Source: Hymenobacter pini (GTDB lineage Bacteria; Bacteroidota; Bacteroidia; Cytophagales; Hymenobacteraceae). From it: 64,000 nt of DNA. Position 1 is the first letter of the stretch; the number at the start of each line of letters is the position of its first letter. The notes under the pieces are model-generated. The model searched no databases and was not told where the DNA came from. It saw only the letters and a program-made list of their open reading frames with translations. Below, one piece after another: positions 35,651 to 44,068 of the stretch. The stretch lies in assembly GCF_020421205.1 (NCBI RefSeq), contig NZ_JAIZZH010000002.1, positions 806,001-870,000 of the forward strand. Reading direction: 5' to 3'. The position numbers and the translations under genes were made by a program.

Positions 35651-36888
35651 GCCAGGAAGCCCTTAAAACTACTATGACGCCCATTTTTCCAGGCAGCACG
35701 GATGCCACTGGCCGGCCAGCCACGCTGGGCGTGCTGGGCGGGGGGCAGCTGGGCCGTATGTTTGTGCACGCCGCCCAACGCCTGGGGTATTTCACGGCCG
35801 TGCTGGAACCCGACGCGCAAAGCCCGGCCGGGCTGGTAAGTCACCACCACATCCAAACCCGCTACGACGACCCAGCCGGGCTAGCGCAACTCGCTCAGTT
35901 GTGCCAAGCCATTACTACTGAATTCGAAAACGTACCGGCTCAGGCGCTGCATACACTGGCCCGGACTCGCCCCGTAGCCCCCGGCGCGGCCGTGGTAGGT
36001 ATTGCGCAAAACCGCATTGAGGAAAAAGCGCACTTCACGGCCTGTGCCGACGTATCGGGGGTAACCTGCGCACCCTATGCCGTAATTGAAACGCCGGAGC
36101 AGCTACAGACTGTACCGGCTGATTTGCTGCCCGGTATCCTGAAAACTGCCCGCATGGGCTACGACGGCAAGGGCCAGATGCGCGTGAAAACCACCGGGGA
36201 ATTAGCAGCTGCCTGGGCGGAGTTGGTCGGCGTGGCCTGCGTGTTGGAAAAAATGTTGCCGCTCATGGCCGAGTGCTCGGTACTGGTGGCCCGCGGCTGG
36301 GACGGACAGGTAGTGAGCTTCGCCCCGCAACGCAACGTGCACGTTGATGGTATTCTGGCCGTGACTTACGCCTACGAAGGGAGCATGCCGCCCGCTCTGG
36401 CCGATAGAGCCCGCGCTGCCGCTGTGGCTATTGCCCAGCACCTGAGCTACGTGGGTGTGCTGTGCGTAGAGTTTTTTGTGGTGGATGATGGAACCGAACA
36501 CGGCGGCCTGGTGGTCAACGAAATGGCCCCGCGCCCGCACAACAGCGGCCACTATACCATAGATGCCTGTGATGCGTCGCAGTTTGATTTGCAGGTGCAC
36601 GCCATGGCCGGCCTGCCTTTGCCGCAGCCCCGCCAGCATTCCCCGGCCATCATGCTCAACCTGCTGGGCGACGTATGGTTTGACGCCAACGGGCAGCTGC
36701 GGGAGCCGGATTGGCAGGCGGTACTGAGCCTGCCCGGCACGCACCTGCACCTGTACGGTAAGGTGCAGGCGCGCGTAGGCCGCAAGATGGGGCACCTGAC
36801 CATCACCGGCCCGGATATAGATAGTGTGCGGGATGCTGCGCGCCGGGCCGCTGATGTGCTTGGCTTGCCGGGACTGGATGCTAGGTAG
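35647..36888 (+). CDS. purK: 5-(carboxyamino)imidazole ribonucleotide synthase
   Basis: ATP-grasp enzyme making N5-CAIR from AIR, bicarbonate and ATP; 413 residues. Motifs: [20 protein letters not shown] near 27-46, [13 protein letters not shown] (ATP loop), [17 protein letters not shown] and [21 protein letters not shown] second in-frame ATG at 35680 would still leave the full fold, so the first 11 residues are uncertain. It is translated in an overlap with purE. Confidence 0.95.
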   Translation: MSQEALKTTMTPIFPGSTDATGRPATLGVLGGGQLGRMFVHAAQRLGYFTAVLEPDAQSPAGLVSHHHIQTRYDDPAGLAQLAQLCQAITTEFENVPAQALHTLARTRPVAPGAAVVGIAQNRIEEKAHFTACADVSGVTCAPYAVIETPEQLQTVPADLLPGILKTARMGYDGKGQMRVKTTGELAAAWAELVGVACVLEKMLPLMAECSVLVARGWDGQVVSFAPQRNVHVDGILAVTYAYEGSMPPALADRARAAAVAIAQHLSYVGVLCVEFFVVDDGTEHGGLVVNEMAPRPHNSGHYTIDACDASQFDLQVHAMAGLPLPQPRQHSPAIMLNLLGDVWFDANGQLREPDWQAVLSLPGTHLHLYGKVQARVGRKMGHLTITGPDIDSVRDAARRAADVLGLPGLDAR

Positions 36889-36947
36889 CGGCCATTGCAG
36901 CTGTTCGGGAAGTGATGAACCATCATGCTTCATCTATCGTCCACTGG

Positions 36948-37026
36948 TCGAGGAATCTCGCGTGCTGACGTTGTAATGCTATCCAAGCGTCAGCACGCGA
37001 GATGCTTCGATTTCGCTCAGTATGAC
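36948..37026. repeat. GTCAT palindromic repeat, copy 6 (partly degraded)
   Basis: The inner arms (36948-36970 and 36988-37010) contain CTCGCGTGCTGACG and its complement. The right side extends to GTATGAC at 37026, but the matching outer left segment is lost. Confidence 0.75.
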
Positions 37027-37272
37027 ATTCTTGTGGCCAGGCATGGCCCCAGCTTTGCCTAACTAAGCGACTGAGCAGTGTATCAGGCAATTGAAATGGC
37101 CGCCCTGAAGCTGCGCAGCATACCCCTGCGCAAAAACGACAAGACCGCGCTACAGCAGCCCACCACCCCGGTACTGGCCGTTGTGGGCGGCGACGGCAGC
37201 CCCGCCCCTGAAGCCCCCTGTCGTGCGGCGGGTGTCCCAGAGGCCGGTAAGTAAGGGAGTACAAAAGCGGGC

Positions 37273-37300
37273 AAAAAAAGGCCCGCCGGTGGGGCGGGCC
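37273..37300 (-). terminator. Terminator of the small secreted protein gene at 37310
   Basis: On the minus strand a GGCCCGCC / GGCGGGCC stem is followed by TTTTTTTGC. It starts 10 bases after the stop codon of the gene at 37310-37708. Confidence 0.85.
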
Positions 37301-37309
37301 TGCCAAGTA

Positions 37310-37708
37310 TCAGCCTCCTACATATGGTGGCTGTTCAATAGGACCTCCGCCCCCGCCACTGCCTCCGCAGAAGGGTTGCAGATTGTAGCCCTCGGCTAGT
37401 CCGTCGTAGTAGCCGCTCCAGTATTCGTAGGCCTCCACGTCGCCGGACTGACCGGCCTCGTCGCGGTAATAGGCCGCGTACGAGCGCCAGCTGTAATACC
37501 AGTCGTTGTAGCCTGCTTCGCTTCCTCGGAAGCTGCACTTGGCATCCCGGGCATCGTTCGAGCCCGAACTGTAGCCCGAGAGGTAGTCAGCCGTCGTTTG
37601 CTTGTGCGTCTGCGTTTTGGTTACCGACGTGGCCCGAGCCATCTGCACAGTGGGTACGGCCCAGCAACTCAGCAGACTTACGCCCAGAATCAGGAGTTTC
37701 TTTTTCAT
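37310..37708 (-). CDS. Small secreted protein of type A, Gly/Tyr/Asp-rich
   Basis: A 132-residue exported protein: signal peptide MKKKLLILGVSLLSCWAVPT, then a mature part rich in Tyr, Gly, Ser and Asp. Two related motifs occur: DYLSGYSSGSNDARDA and YWSGYYDGLAEGYN. The same two motifs occur in the protein at 38856-39170. The C-terminus is a Gly-rich tail (CGGSGGGGGPIEQPPY). Two Cys residues in the mature part may form a disulfide. I do not recognise a family; an envelope or secreted role is all the sequence supports. Confidence 0.75.
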   Translation of the reverse strand: MKKKLLILGVSLLSCWAVPTVQMARATSVTKTQTHKQTTADYLSGYSSGSNDARDAKCSFRGSEAGYNDWYYSWRSYAAYYRDEAGQSGDVEAYEYWSGYYDGLAEGYNLQPFCGGSGGGGGPIEQPPYVGG

Positions 37709-38089
37709 ATGTCAGAATACGGAGGGGTGGTGATGGATACCCAAAGCAACGCTTCTGTTCAACTTCCCACAAGGGCAGTTCCCTCCTATTTGTGACTGTC
37801 ATTAATTCAATAAAATCCTTCACAATGTATATGCATACTGCCTCCCGCGCGGCTGCTAGCCAGCCGGGAGTCGTTGGTGCCCTCCGGGGTACCAACGGCT
37901 TCGGGTGGCACGTGCACGCGCAAGAACTGCTTTTAGCTGTGCGTTGGCTACTGGGGCCACGTCTTCAACCGGGAAATCAAAGACTTCAGCAAGCGCCAGT
38001 TCGCTGAGGGCGAAGCGCTGCTCCAGCCCCGATGGCGGGGCTCCCCTACCACGTCGTGGAGACGACGGTAGAGGAAGCCCTGCGCATGG
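37709..38089. other. Intergenic region with a frameshifted coding remnant
   Basis: Within these 381 bases the plus strand from about 37936 to 38108 reads as two overlapping pieces in different frames (VGYWGHVFNREIKDFSKRQF and MAGLPYHVVETTVEEALRMV) that look like one protein broken by a frameshift. No start or function can be assigned. An AT-rich segment at 37795-37830 may be the promoter of the minus-strand gene. Confidence 0.35.
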
Positions 38090-38109
38090 TTACGACTTTG
38101 GTACTCTAA
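37936..38109 (+). pseudogene. Possible frameshifted gene remnant
   Basis: A run of amphipathic, protein-like sequence (GHVFNREIKDFSKRQFAEGE) passes into another frame near 38030 (MAGLPYHVVETTVEEALR) and stops at TAA 38107-38109. There is no intact reading frame, signal or start. I cannot name the parent family. Confidence 0.3.
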
Positions 38110-38425
38110 CGAAGAGCATGCTCCGGCTGCGGAAAGTGCTCCCTAAGGCGGACTCCCCAATCGTCTTCTGCAGCTGATAGCCCTCCGCACAGAGCCGGGC
38201 CATTACACGTTGATAGCCGGAAGTCACCTGCAGGGCACCTTTGCCAGTCACGATGCTGTCAAGCTCAATCAGCCCGGGCTCTGCACCACCACGCGCAATG
38301 GAAATATGCACTTTGTAAATTGACTCAACAACGCGCACTACGGCCACTTGGGAAGCACTTTGCGCCAGCGCCGGCGCGCTGCTCAGGGCCAGTAGGCAGC
38401 CCACCAAGAAGAAGCGCTTTCGCAT
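38090..38425 (-). CDS. Small secreted protein of type B
   Basis: A 111-residue exported protein with signal peptide MRKRFFLVGCLLALSSAPALA. The mature part has a beta-rich core (VAVVRVVESIYKVHISIARG, IELDSIV) and a helix ending in CAEGYQLQK. It is a tandem paralogue of the next gene (38474-38749): both share a VxxIIE...KVxIxRGxxxxxxIELD pattern followed by VTxxYxRV. No known domain is recognised. It lies 48 bases downstream of its paralogue on the same strand. Confidence 0.75.
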   Translation of the reverse strand: MRKRFFLVGCLLALSSAPALAQSASQVAVVRVVESIYKVHISIARGGAEPGLIELDSIVTGKGALQVTSGYQRVMARLCAEGYQLQKTIGESALGSTFRSRSMLFVRVPKS

Positions 38426-38473
38426 ACGGATTATTGCTTGGGGGACTTCACGAATAAGAGAGTTGTCGTCGCC

Positions 38474-38749
38474 TTAGTGGCTTGCATCGGCCCCTGCAAC
38501 ACATACCCCCTCTTGATACAGCTGCTTGGCCACCCGGTGATACACCGTCGTGACGTCGGCTACATTCTTATTGCTGATACCCAGCGGCAAGTCCAGTTCC
38601 TCGATGTTGCCCTCGCCCCGGTTGATGACCACTTTACTGCGGCCTTGTATTTCGATGATTTTCACAATTACCACTTCCGGGTCGGCTGCCAGCACCGGGA
38701 ATACAACCAGCATCCATAAGTACGCACCTACAAAGAATAGTTTTTTCAT
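38474..38749 (-). CDS. Small secreted protein of type B, paralogue
   Basis: A 91-residue exported protein with signal peptide MKKLFFVGAYLWMLVVFPVL; the ATG at 38749 is chosen because it begins the signal. The mature part (VVIVKIIEIQGRSKVVINRG, IEELDLP, VTTVYHRVAKQLYQEG) aligns with the type B protein downstream. One Cys near the C-terminus matches the position of the Cys in its paralogue. Function unknown; the pair arose by local duplication. Confidence 0.75.
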   Translation of the reverse strand: MKKLFFVGAYLWMLVVFPVLAADPEVVIVKIIEIQGRSKVVINRGEGNIEELDLPLGISNKNVADVTTVYHRVAKQLYQEGVCVAGADASH

Positions 38750-38807
38750 GCCGTAGGAGAAAGAAACCCTCACGCCTGCCACAACCGCCTACCGGCCCGA
38801 TACCCAC

Positions 38808-38836
38808 AAAAAAGCCCGCCAAGAGGGCCGGCTTTC
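38808..38836 (-). terminator. Terminator of the type A gene at 38856
   Basis: On the minus strand AAAGCCGGCCC pairs imperfectly with GGCGGGCTTT and continues into a T-run. It lies 20 bases after the stop codon of the gene at 38856. Confidence 0.7.
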
Positions 38837-38855
38837 CGGGTATCAATGCCGACGA

Positions 38856-39170
38856 TCAGGCGAAGGCCAGCCCATCGTAGTAGCCCTGGTAGTAGTCCTG
38901 TTGGTCAGGGTCCGGGGTTTCTGCCATACGCTGCAGGGCCGCTTGCCGCATCCCCCAAATGGCCTCGTCGTACTGGTCGCGGGTGATGGTGCCGCTCTGC
39001 AGCATTTGCTGGTGGTAGGCCACGTCGCCTTGGCCGACGTTGAAACCAAACTGGTAATCCTGGAACGAGGTGGTTTGCTCCGCGGCGGCAGTACTGGGAG
39101 CCGCCTGCACGGCTACGGCACCACTGGCCAGCAACAGGCCCAATACGGCGGGAAACAACTGAATACGCAT
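38856..39170 (-). CDS. Small secreted protein of type A, paralogue
   Basis: A 104-residue exported protein; ATG at 39170 opens the signal peptide MRIQLFPAVLGLLLASGAVA. The mature part has DYQFGFNVGQGDVAYHQ and the C-terminal QDYYQGYYDGLAFA, the same pair of motifs as in the protein at 37310. Between them is a helical segment (GTITRDQYDEAIWGMRQAAL). No family recognised. An in-frame start 78 bases upstream would hide the signal peptide and is rejected. Confidence 0.75.
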   Translation of the reverse strand: MRIQLFPAVLGLLLASGAVAVQAAPSTAAAEQTTSFQDYQFGFNVGQGDVAYHQQMLQSGTITRDQYDEAIWGMRQAALQRMAETPDPDQQDYYQGYYDGLAFA

Positions 39171-39284
39171 AATAAGAGTGGGGTTGGATGAAAGAATGAT
39201 CTGGCTAAGTACCGGCTTCTTTCTCCTCCATGCCAGGACAATCCGCATGGTTTTGTGACCCGCTATTCCGGCTCCCCCTGGCTG

Positions 39285-39470
39285 TCAGGCACCCGGTTCT
39301 GCCGGCTGCTCAGTAGCGGGCTGGTCCTTGTCCAGTTCATCCAACTGCTCCAGCTCTACCACAATCATTTCCGGATTAAACAACCCGGTTGCGGCGGCTA
39401 AATCCTCCAGAAAATGATCCTGCTGGGGAGTGTTTTCCGGTAATTCGGGGGTAGGGTTTTGCTCTGTCAT
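39285..39470 (-). CDS. Small acidic hypothetical protein
   Basis: A 61-residue, strongly acidic protein (MTEQNPTPELPENTPQQDHF, later MIVVELEQLDELDKDQPATE). There is no signal peptide, so it is probably cytoplasmic; its size and Pro/Glu-rich ends resemble RiPP-like or bacteroidal small leader-like proteins, but there is no Gly-Gly cleavage site or biosynthetic gene nearby. Coding status is supported only by codon character and a plausible start. Confidence 0.45.
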   Translation of the reverse strand: MTEQNPTPELPENTPQQDHFLEDLAAATGLFNPEMIVVELEQLDELDKDQPATEQPAEPGA

Positions 39471-39671
39471 GCCCCGCTTACGCAACCTGTCCTGCTACCG
39501 TTACTCCGGCTCTCCGATGCCAGTTACTGCTACTGTTCACCTCTGCCTGTTTATGGCTACAACCAGCACCTACCTACGCCGGTCTTCTGGCCGGGCATCA
39601 CCACCTGAGAGCTTTTGTCAAAAATCAAACAGATACTGGCTGCTCACTTCCCTAGCCTGTTGGCAGCAAAT

Positions 39672-39702
39672 AAAAAACCCGCTCTACGGGGCCGTAAAGC
39701 GG
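39672..39702 (-). terminator. Terminator of the tRNA gene
   Basis: An 11-base stem (CCGCTTTACGG / CCGTAGAGCGG on the minus strand) is followed by TTTTTT, eight bases after the tRNA 3' end. Confidence 0.85.
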
Positions 39703-39709
39703 ATTTTTG

Positions 39710-39783
39710 TGGGCCCAGCTGGAATCGAACCAGCGACCTACTGATTATGAGTCAGTTGCTCTAACCGATTGAGCTATAGGCCC
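39710..39783 (-). tRNA. tRNA with CAU anticodon (Met elongator or Ile2)
   Basis: A 74-base cloverleaf on the minus strand. The acceptor stem GGGCCTA pairs with TGGGCCC, the anticodon arm is ACTGA-CTCATAA-TCAGT with anticodon CAT, and the T arm contains GGTTCGATTCC. The discriminator is A and CCA is not encoded. Acceptor and T-arm bases resemble tRNA-Ile, so this may be the lysidine-modified Ile2 tRNA rather than elongator Met; sequence alone does not settle this. It stands at the edge of the accessory stretch 36889-39490. Confidence 0.95.
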
Positions 39784-39909
39784 TTGGCTGCAACTTCCCG
39801 CTTCGCAGTTGGTTTCAGCTGTGCAAACTTCGACTTTTGCGAGCGAATTTGCAATTACGCCTAGCAGGAAATACACTGCTTTTCCTGCTCAAGTCCAGCC
39901 ACCGCACCC

Positions 39910-40575
39910 ATGCCGCACCGTTTGCCGAACCTCCTCTTTGACTTTGGAGGCGTACTCATCAACATTGACTACGGCCTGACCGTGGAAGCCATGCGCCGAT
40001 ACGGCAGCGCTATTGAATTCACCCAGGCGACCCAGGCCGAGCTGTTCGACCAGATGGAAACCGGCCAGCTCAATCCCGCGCAGTTCCGAACGGGGTTGCG
40101 GCAGCATTACGGCCTACAGGCTACCGATGCCGAGCTGGACGCAGCCTGGAACGCTATGCTGCTGGATGTGCCGGCTGAGCGCCTCGCCCTCATTGCCGAG
40201 CTGCGGGCCCAAGGCTACCAGACGGCCCTGCTTTCTAACACTAACCAGATTCACATCGAAGAAATAAACCGCCGGCTCAAGCAGCAGTACGGCCTGGAGC
40301 ACGGCATTGCCGACTGCCTGGACCGGGTATTTTACTCCCAGCAAGTGGGCCTGCGCAAGCCGGGGGAGGAAATTTTCCATCACGCGCTACGGGAGATGAA
40401 CTGGAAGGCCGAGGAGACGTTGTTTATTGAAGACAGCCCCCAACACATTGCTACGGCCCAGCGCCTGGGGCTGCACACGCTCTTCCTTACTCCGCCGCTC
40501 ACGCTGCTCGACGCTTTGCCCCCTGCCCTCCGTGCCTTTCCCAACCGAGAATCCACCACTTCTCCCGCTGCCTGA
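39910..40575 (+). CDS. HAD family hydrolase, YihX-like
   Basis: A 221-residue haloacid dehalogenase-type phosphatase. Motif I is LLFDFGGVLINIDY (Asp nucleophile, with Gly at the usual second Asp position as in glucose-1-phosphatase-like HADs), motif II is ALLSNTNQIH, and motif III/IV are GLRKPGEEIFHHAL and FIEDSPQHIATAQRLG. A helical cap lies between motifs I and II. The substrate is not defined; sugar phosphates are typical. The C-terminus overlaps the probable start of the site-2 protease gene. Confidence 0.9.
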   Translation: MPHRLPNLLFDFGGVLINIDYGLTVEAMRRYGSAIEFTQATQAELFDQMETGQLNPAQFRTGLRQHYGLQATDAELDAAWNAMLLDVPAERLALIAELRAQGYQTALLSNTNQIHIEEINRRLKQQYGLEHGIADCLDRVFYSQQVGLRKPGEEIFHHALREMNWKAEETLFIEDSPQHIATAQRLGLHTLFLTPPLTLLDALPPALRAFPNRESTTSPAA

Positions 40576-41791
40576 ATCTTCGGGACCCGTTTTATCCTCA
40601 ACTGCCGCCGCTCAGGATGCCCAGGCCGCTTTCCGGCGCTACGAGCGGCCACCCTGGCCCCGGCCTCTGCGCTGCGTTCAGCATCTGGGCCTGTTTCTGC
40701 TCACGGCCTTGACTACCACGCTGGCCGGGGTGCAGCTGATGCACAACCAGTTTCTAACGGAGTTGGGGCTGCCGTTTGAGCTACTGCTGCAGCCGGGAAA
40801 ACAGGCCTGGTCGGCGCTGAAAGCCGGTTTGTGGTATTCGGTGCCGTTTCTGGGTATGCTCACGGTACATGAGTTCGGGCACTATTTCACGGCCCGCTAC
40901 TACCGTATCCGGGCCACGCTGCCGTTCTTTATTCCGGTGCCGCTAGGTATTGGCACCTTCGGGGCAATTATCCGCATCAAGGACCGGATATTTTCCCGAC
41001 AGGAGTTTTTTGATGTGGGCTTGGCCGGGCCGCTGGCCGGGTTTGTGGTGGCTGTAGGCGTGCTGGCCTACGGCCTGACGCATCTGCCGCCACTGGAGTA
41101 TCTGTATGGTTTCCACCCCAAATACCGGCCATTTGGTGCTGAATACGCTCAGTACGTGTATCAGCATTTGAAACCGGGAAATAGCTTGGCACTCGCCCAG
41201 CCGCTGCTGTTTAAATGGATGGCGGCGTGGCTGGCCGACCCAGCCCGAATGCCGCACCCCAATGAACTGGTGCATTACCCCATGCTGGTGGCGGGGGTGC
41301 TGGCGCTGTTTTTTACGGCGCTGAATCTGCTACCCATCGGGCAGCTGGATGGCGGGCATATCGTGTACGGGCTGCTGGGGCCGCGCCGGGCGGCACGGGT
41401 ATCGGTGGTGCTGTTCACGGCCTTTATCTTCTACGCGGGCCTGGGTCTGTTCACCTTGCAGTCGGATGCTGATATGTGGCTGTATGGAGCCGTACCCTAT
41501 GCTCTGTACCTGTGGCTGGTGTTCCGGCGGGCGGTACCTACGGCCAGGCGGGCCGCGCTGCTGGCCGGGGCCGTGTGGCTGGGCCAGGTGGCCCTGGCCT
41601 CGGCGGTGCCGGGGTTGGAGGGCATGCCGGGCTGGTTGTTATTTGGGTTGCTGCTGGCCCGTGTGACGGGTATTTTCCATCCGGTAGCTCCACGGGAGCA
41701 ACCCTTATCGGCCGGGCGCCGACTACTGGGGTGGCTGATGCTGCTTATTTTTGTGCTGTGTTTTACGCCCTCCCCTATTCTGATTCGTTGA
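40532..41791 (+). CDS. Site-2 protease family membrane metalloprotease
   Basis: A multi-pass intramembrane zinc protease of about 419 residues. The catalytic motif is TVHEFGHYFTARYY (HEFGH near 113-117), and the distal motif is NLLPIGQLDGGH, with the aspartate zinc ligand. Six or more hydrophobic segments follow, and the C-terminus ends in another helix. The start is uncertain: GTG at 40532 overlaps the HAD gene by 44 bases, while an in-frame start at 40427 would overlap more. The physiological substrate is unknown; membrane-bound regulators are usual. Confidence 0.87.
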   Translation: MPFPTENPPLLPLPESSGPVLSSTAAAQDAQAAFRRYERPPWPRPLRCVQHLGLFLLTALTTTLAGVQLMHNQFLTELGLPFELLLQPGKQAWSALKAGLWYSVPFLGMLTVHEFGHYFTARYYRIRATLPFFIPVPLGIGTFGAIIRIKDRIFSRQEFFDVGLAGPLAGFVVAVGVLAYGLTHLPPLEYLYGFHPKYRPFGAEYAQYVYQHLKPGNSLALAQPLLFKWMAAWLADPARMPHPNELVHYPMLVAGVLALFFTALNLLPIGQLDGGHIVYGLLGPRRAARVSVVLFTAFIFYAGLGLFTLQSDADMWLYGAVPYALYLWLVFRRAVPTARRAALLAGAVWLGQVALASAVPGLEGMPGWLLFGLLLARVTGIFHPVAPREQPLSAGRRLLGWLMLLIFVLCFTPSPILIR

Positions 41792-41837
41792 TAGTTTCTG
41801 CCCGTTTCCGGGAGTATCCGGCGGCTGGCATTTGTGC

Positions 41838-42488
41838 ATGACTGTTCCCCAATTCACCCAAACCCGATTGTTTCGCGGGACTACCCGCATGCTGCTACGG
41901 CCCCACGGGCTGTACGTGAGCCAGGGCACCCAGCGCGGGGCTACCTGGCTGGAAACCGAAATTCCCTACGAAGAGCTGCTGCCTATTGGGCTCGAATACC
42001 ACAAACCCGCGCCGCTGCGGGTGCCGGCAGCGGGCGTGTGGGTGGCGTGCTGGCTGGTGCTGCAGGGCCTGAGCCGTTTCCTGAAAAGTGAAACCACCTT
42101 CCCCACTGAGCTGTGGGTGGCGTGCTGCGGCTTCCTGCTGGGGCTATTGGCGGTGCTGCTGATCCGGCGATACGCGGGCCGGCGCGTGGTGCTTACTACC
42201 AACCGTATTCACCTCACTTTCCGGGATACACCCCGCCACCGCGCTGCTCTTGACACGTTTGCCGAGGCCCTGCGCCTACGGGCGCACGCTTATCTTCGTG
42301 AGGAATATGCCAGTGTGAATCCATTGGGCCACATTGAGCTGCAACTCCACCGGCTGCACTGGCTGCACCAGCTGCAGGTGCTCTCGGAGCAGGAATACCG
42401 TACCCTGAGCACCCGCCTCACCGGCCGCATCTCCCTGGATACAGTGAAGCTAATGGGCCAGGACCTGGAAACGCCGTACTTGAATTGA
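41838..42488 (+). CDS. Hypothetical membrane protein
   Basis: A 216-residue protein with two central hydrophobic segments (GVWVACWLVLQGL near 66-78 and LWVACCGFLLGLLAVLLI near 92-109) and soluble N- and C-terminal parts. The N-terminal part resembles a PH-like beta domain (RMLLRPHGLYVSQGTQ). No family name is certain. It is 46 bases after the protease and may be co-transcribed. A TTG two codons upstream is an alternative start. Confidence 0.75.
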   Translation: MTVPQFTQTRLFRGTTRMLLRPHGLYVSQGTQRGATWLETEIPYEELLPIGLEYHKPAPLRVPAAGVWVACWLVLQGLSRFLKSETTFPTELWVACCGFLLGLLAVLLIRRYAGRRVVLTTNRIHLTFRDTPRHRAALDTFAEALRLRAHAYLREEYASVNPLGHIELQLHRLHWLHQLQVLSEQEYRTLSTRLTGRISLDTVKLMGQDLETPYLN

Positions 42489-42620
42489 GAGCCTAGAACT
42501 AAGGCATTTAGAACCTAGAACCAACGAGGTGCCCAACGCAAAAGAGCGGTGCTTATCGTTCTGGCAATGTGCCAGTGGACGATAAGCACCGCTCTTTTCT
42601 TGGCTCTAACTTCTCAGCTT
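42489..42620. repeat. Inverted repeat of microrepeats around a terminator
   Basis: The left flank (GAGAGCCTAGAACTAAGG, later TTAGAACCTAGAACC) and the complement of the right flank share GAGAGC, AGAAC/AGAAG and TTAGA units. Between them lies the strong hairpin at 42541-42598. The arms are only partly complementary. Confidence 0.45.
42541..42598. terminator. Bidirectional terminator between convergent genes
   Basis: A 19-base stem (AAAGAGCGGTGCTTATCGT and its complement) with A-rich left and T-rich right flanks. It lies between the plus-strand membrane protein gene and minus-strand pgk, both ending here. Confidence 0.85.
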
Positions 42621-42639
42621 TAAGCTCTCATTTCTACAC

Positions 42640-43824
42640 CTAGCCCAGCGCCGCTACGCCGGGCAGCTCTTTGCCTTCCATGTACTCCAGCAGCGCGCCG
42701 CCGCCGGTGCTGATGTAGCTTACCTGCTCCGAGAAGCCGAGCTGATTAACCGCCGCCGCCGAGTCGCCGCCGCCAATGAGGCTGAAGGCGCCCTGCTGGG
42801 TGGCATCGGCAATGGCCTGGGCCACGGCTTCGGTGCCTTTGGCGAAGTTGCTCATTTCGAACACGCCCATGGGGCCGTTCCAGAGGATGGTTTTGGAGTT
42901 GCGCACCACCTCGCTGAACGCCTTGATGGATTCGGGGCCGAGGTCGAGGCCCATCCAGCCTTCCGGAATCTGGTTGTTAGGGGCCACTTTGGTTTCGGCG
43001 TCGTTGGCGAATTTATCGGCAATGAGGCTATCGGTTGGCAGCACCAGGTTCACACCCTTCGCTTTGGCCTTCTCAATGAGCTCCAGGGCGAGGTCCATTT
43101 TGTCGGCTTCCAGCAGAGAGTTGCCGATTTGGCCGCCCTGGGCTTTGGCAAAGGTGTAGGCCATACCGCCCCCAATGAGCAGGTTGTCTACCTTATCGAG
43201 CAGCTTCTCGATGATGAGGATTTTGTCGGAAATCTTGGCTCCGCCCATGATGGCGGTGAAGGGGCGCTCGGCTTGTTCCAGCACTTTCCTGGCGTTGTCC
43301 AGCTCACCCTGCAGCAGGTAGCCGCCCACGCGGTCCTCGGGCGCGAAGGAGTCGGCAATAACGGCGGTGGAGGCGTGTTTGCGGTGGGCCGCGCCAAAGG
43401 CGTCGTTCACGTACACGTTGCCCAGCTTGGCCAGCTTGGCGGCAAATTCGGCGTTGCCCTTCTCTTCCTCGGCGTAGAAGCGCACGTTTTCTACCAGCAG
43501 AATCTGGCCGGGCTGCAGGGCCTGGGTTTTTGCCTCGGCTTGCAGAGCGTCATCGGCAAACTGTACTTCCTGGCCGTATTCCTGGCTCAGGCGGGACACA
43601 ATGTGCTTGAGTGAGTATTTATCCTCGGGGCCACCTTTGGGCCGGCCCAGGTGAGATAGCAGCACCACGGAGCCGCCATCCTGCAGAATTTTCTTGATAG
43701 TGGGCGTGGCGGCCCGAATGCGGGTATCGTCGGTAATGGCGAAGCTTTTATCGAGCGGCACGTTGAAATCGACGCGCACCACGGCGCGCTTGCCGGCGAA
43801 GTTGTACTGATCAAGAGTTTTCAT
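42640..43824 (-). CDS. pgk: Phosphoglycerate kinase
   Basis: Glycolytic ATP-forming kinase, 394 residues. N-terminal [15 protein letters not shown] (about 12-26), [15 protein letters not shown], the hinge region, [26 protein letters not shown] and the C-terminal nucleotide loop [14 protein letters not shown] are all present. The ATG at 43824 starts the standard [13 protein letters not shown]-terminus; an upstream in-frame start would add a non-conserved extension. A TATCTTCG box on the minus strand at 43851-43858 is a possible -7 element. Confidence 0.97.
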   Translation of the reverse strand: MKTLDQYNFAGKRAVVRVDFNVPLDKSFAITDDTRIRAATPTIKKILQDGGSVVLLSHLGRPKGGPEDKYSLKHIVSRLSQEYGQEVQFADDALQAEAKTQALQPGQILLVENVRFYAEEEKGNAEFAAKLAKLGNVYVNDAFGAAHRKHASTAVIADSFAPEDRVGGYLLQGELDNARKVLEQAERPFTAIMGGAKISDKILIIEKLLDKVDNLLIGGGMAYTFAKAQGGQIGNSLLEADKMDLALELIEKAKAKGVNLVLPTDSLIADKFANDAETKVAPNNQIPEGWMGLDLGPESIKAFSEVVRNSKTILWNGPMGVFEMSNFAKGTEAVAQAIADATQQGAFSLIGGGDSAAAVNQLGFSEQVSYISTGGGALLEYMEGKELPGVAALG

Positions 43825-43850
43825 GGAACAGGAAATGGGTTTGGCTGGGG

Positions 43851-43858
43851 CGAAGATA
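43851..43858 (-). promoter_or_regulatory. Possible pgk -7 box
   Basis: TATCTTCG on the minus strand differs from TAnnTTTG at one position and is 26 bases before the start codon. No -33 element was assigned. Confidence 0.35.
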
Positions 43859-43907
43859 GGTAATGGACACTGAGAGCATGAACGATTAGCTAGCGGTACG
43901 TGTAGAA

Positions 43908-44004
43908 CGTCATTCCGAGCGAAGTCGAGGAATCTCGCGTGCTGACGTCTGAATAGCATTACAACGTCAGCACGCGAGATTCCTCGACTTCGCTCGGAAT
44001 GACG
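43908..44004. repeat. GTCAT palindromic repeat, copy 7
   Basis: Arms of about 40 bases with only a short central spacer. The ends are CGTCATTCCGAGCGAAGTCG and its complement, the inner part CTCGCGTGCTGACG. It separates the divergent pgk and ligase genes. Confidence 0.92.
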
Positions 44005-44052
44005 GGCCTGTTTTCATCCGATGCCCTATTCCCTCCTCACCTCTTGAAATAC

Positions 44053-44060
44053 TACCTTTG
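44053..44060 (+). promoter_or_regulatory. TAnnTTTG box directly before the ligase gene
   Basis: TACCTTTG matches the Bacteroidota -7 consensus and ends 8 bases before the ATG at 44069, so the transcript would have almost no leader. Confidence 0.5.
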
Positions 44061-44068
44061 CAGTTGAT

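Larger units (their letters stand above)
36889..37309. other. Intergenic region with degenerate palindrome and a possible gene remnant
   Basis: 421 bases after purK. It contains palindrome copy 6 (36948-37026). A short frame from GTG at 37078 to the TAA near 37254 encodes about 58 residues (YQAIEMAALKLRSIPLRKND...) with Lys/Arg-rich helical character but no domain I recognise; it may be a gene remnant. A terminator for the gene on the minus strand lies at 37273-37300. Confidence 0.4.

Noticed and set aside
39285..39470. RiPP precursor peptide
   Set aside because: There is no leader cleavage motif and no biosynthetic or transport gene nearby; kept only as a small hypothetical protein.
36889..39783. 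Prophage or integrative element next to the tRNA
   Set aside because: No integrase, relaxase or phage gene and no tRNA-end duplication is visible in the window.
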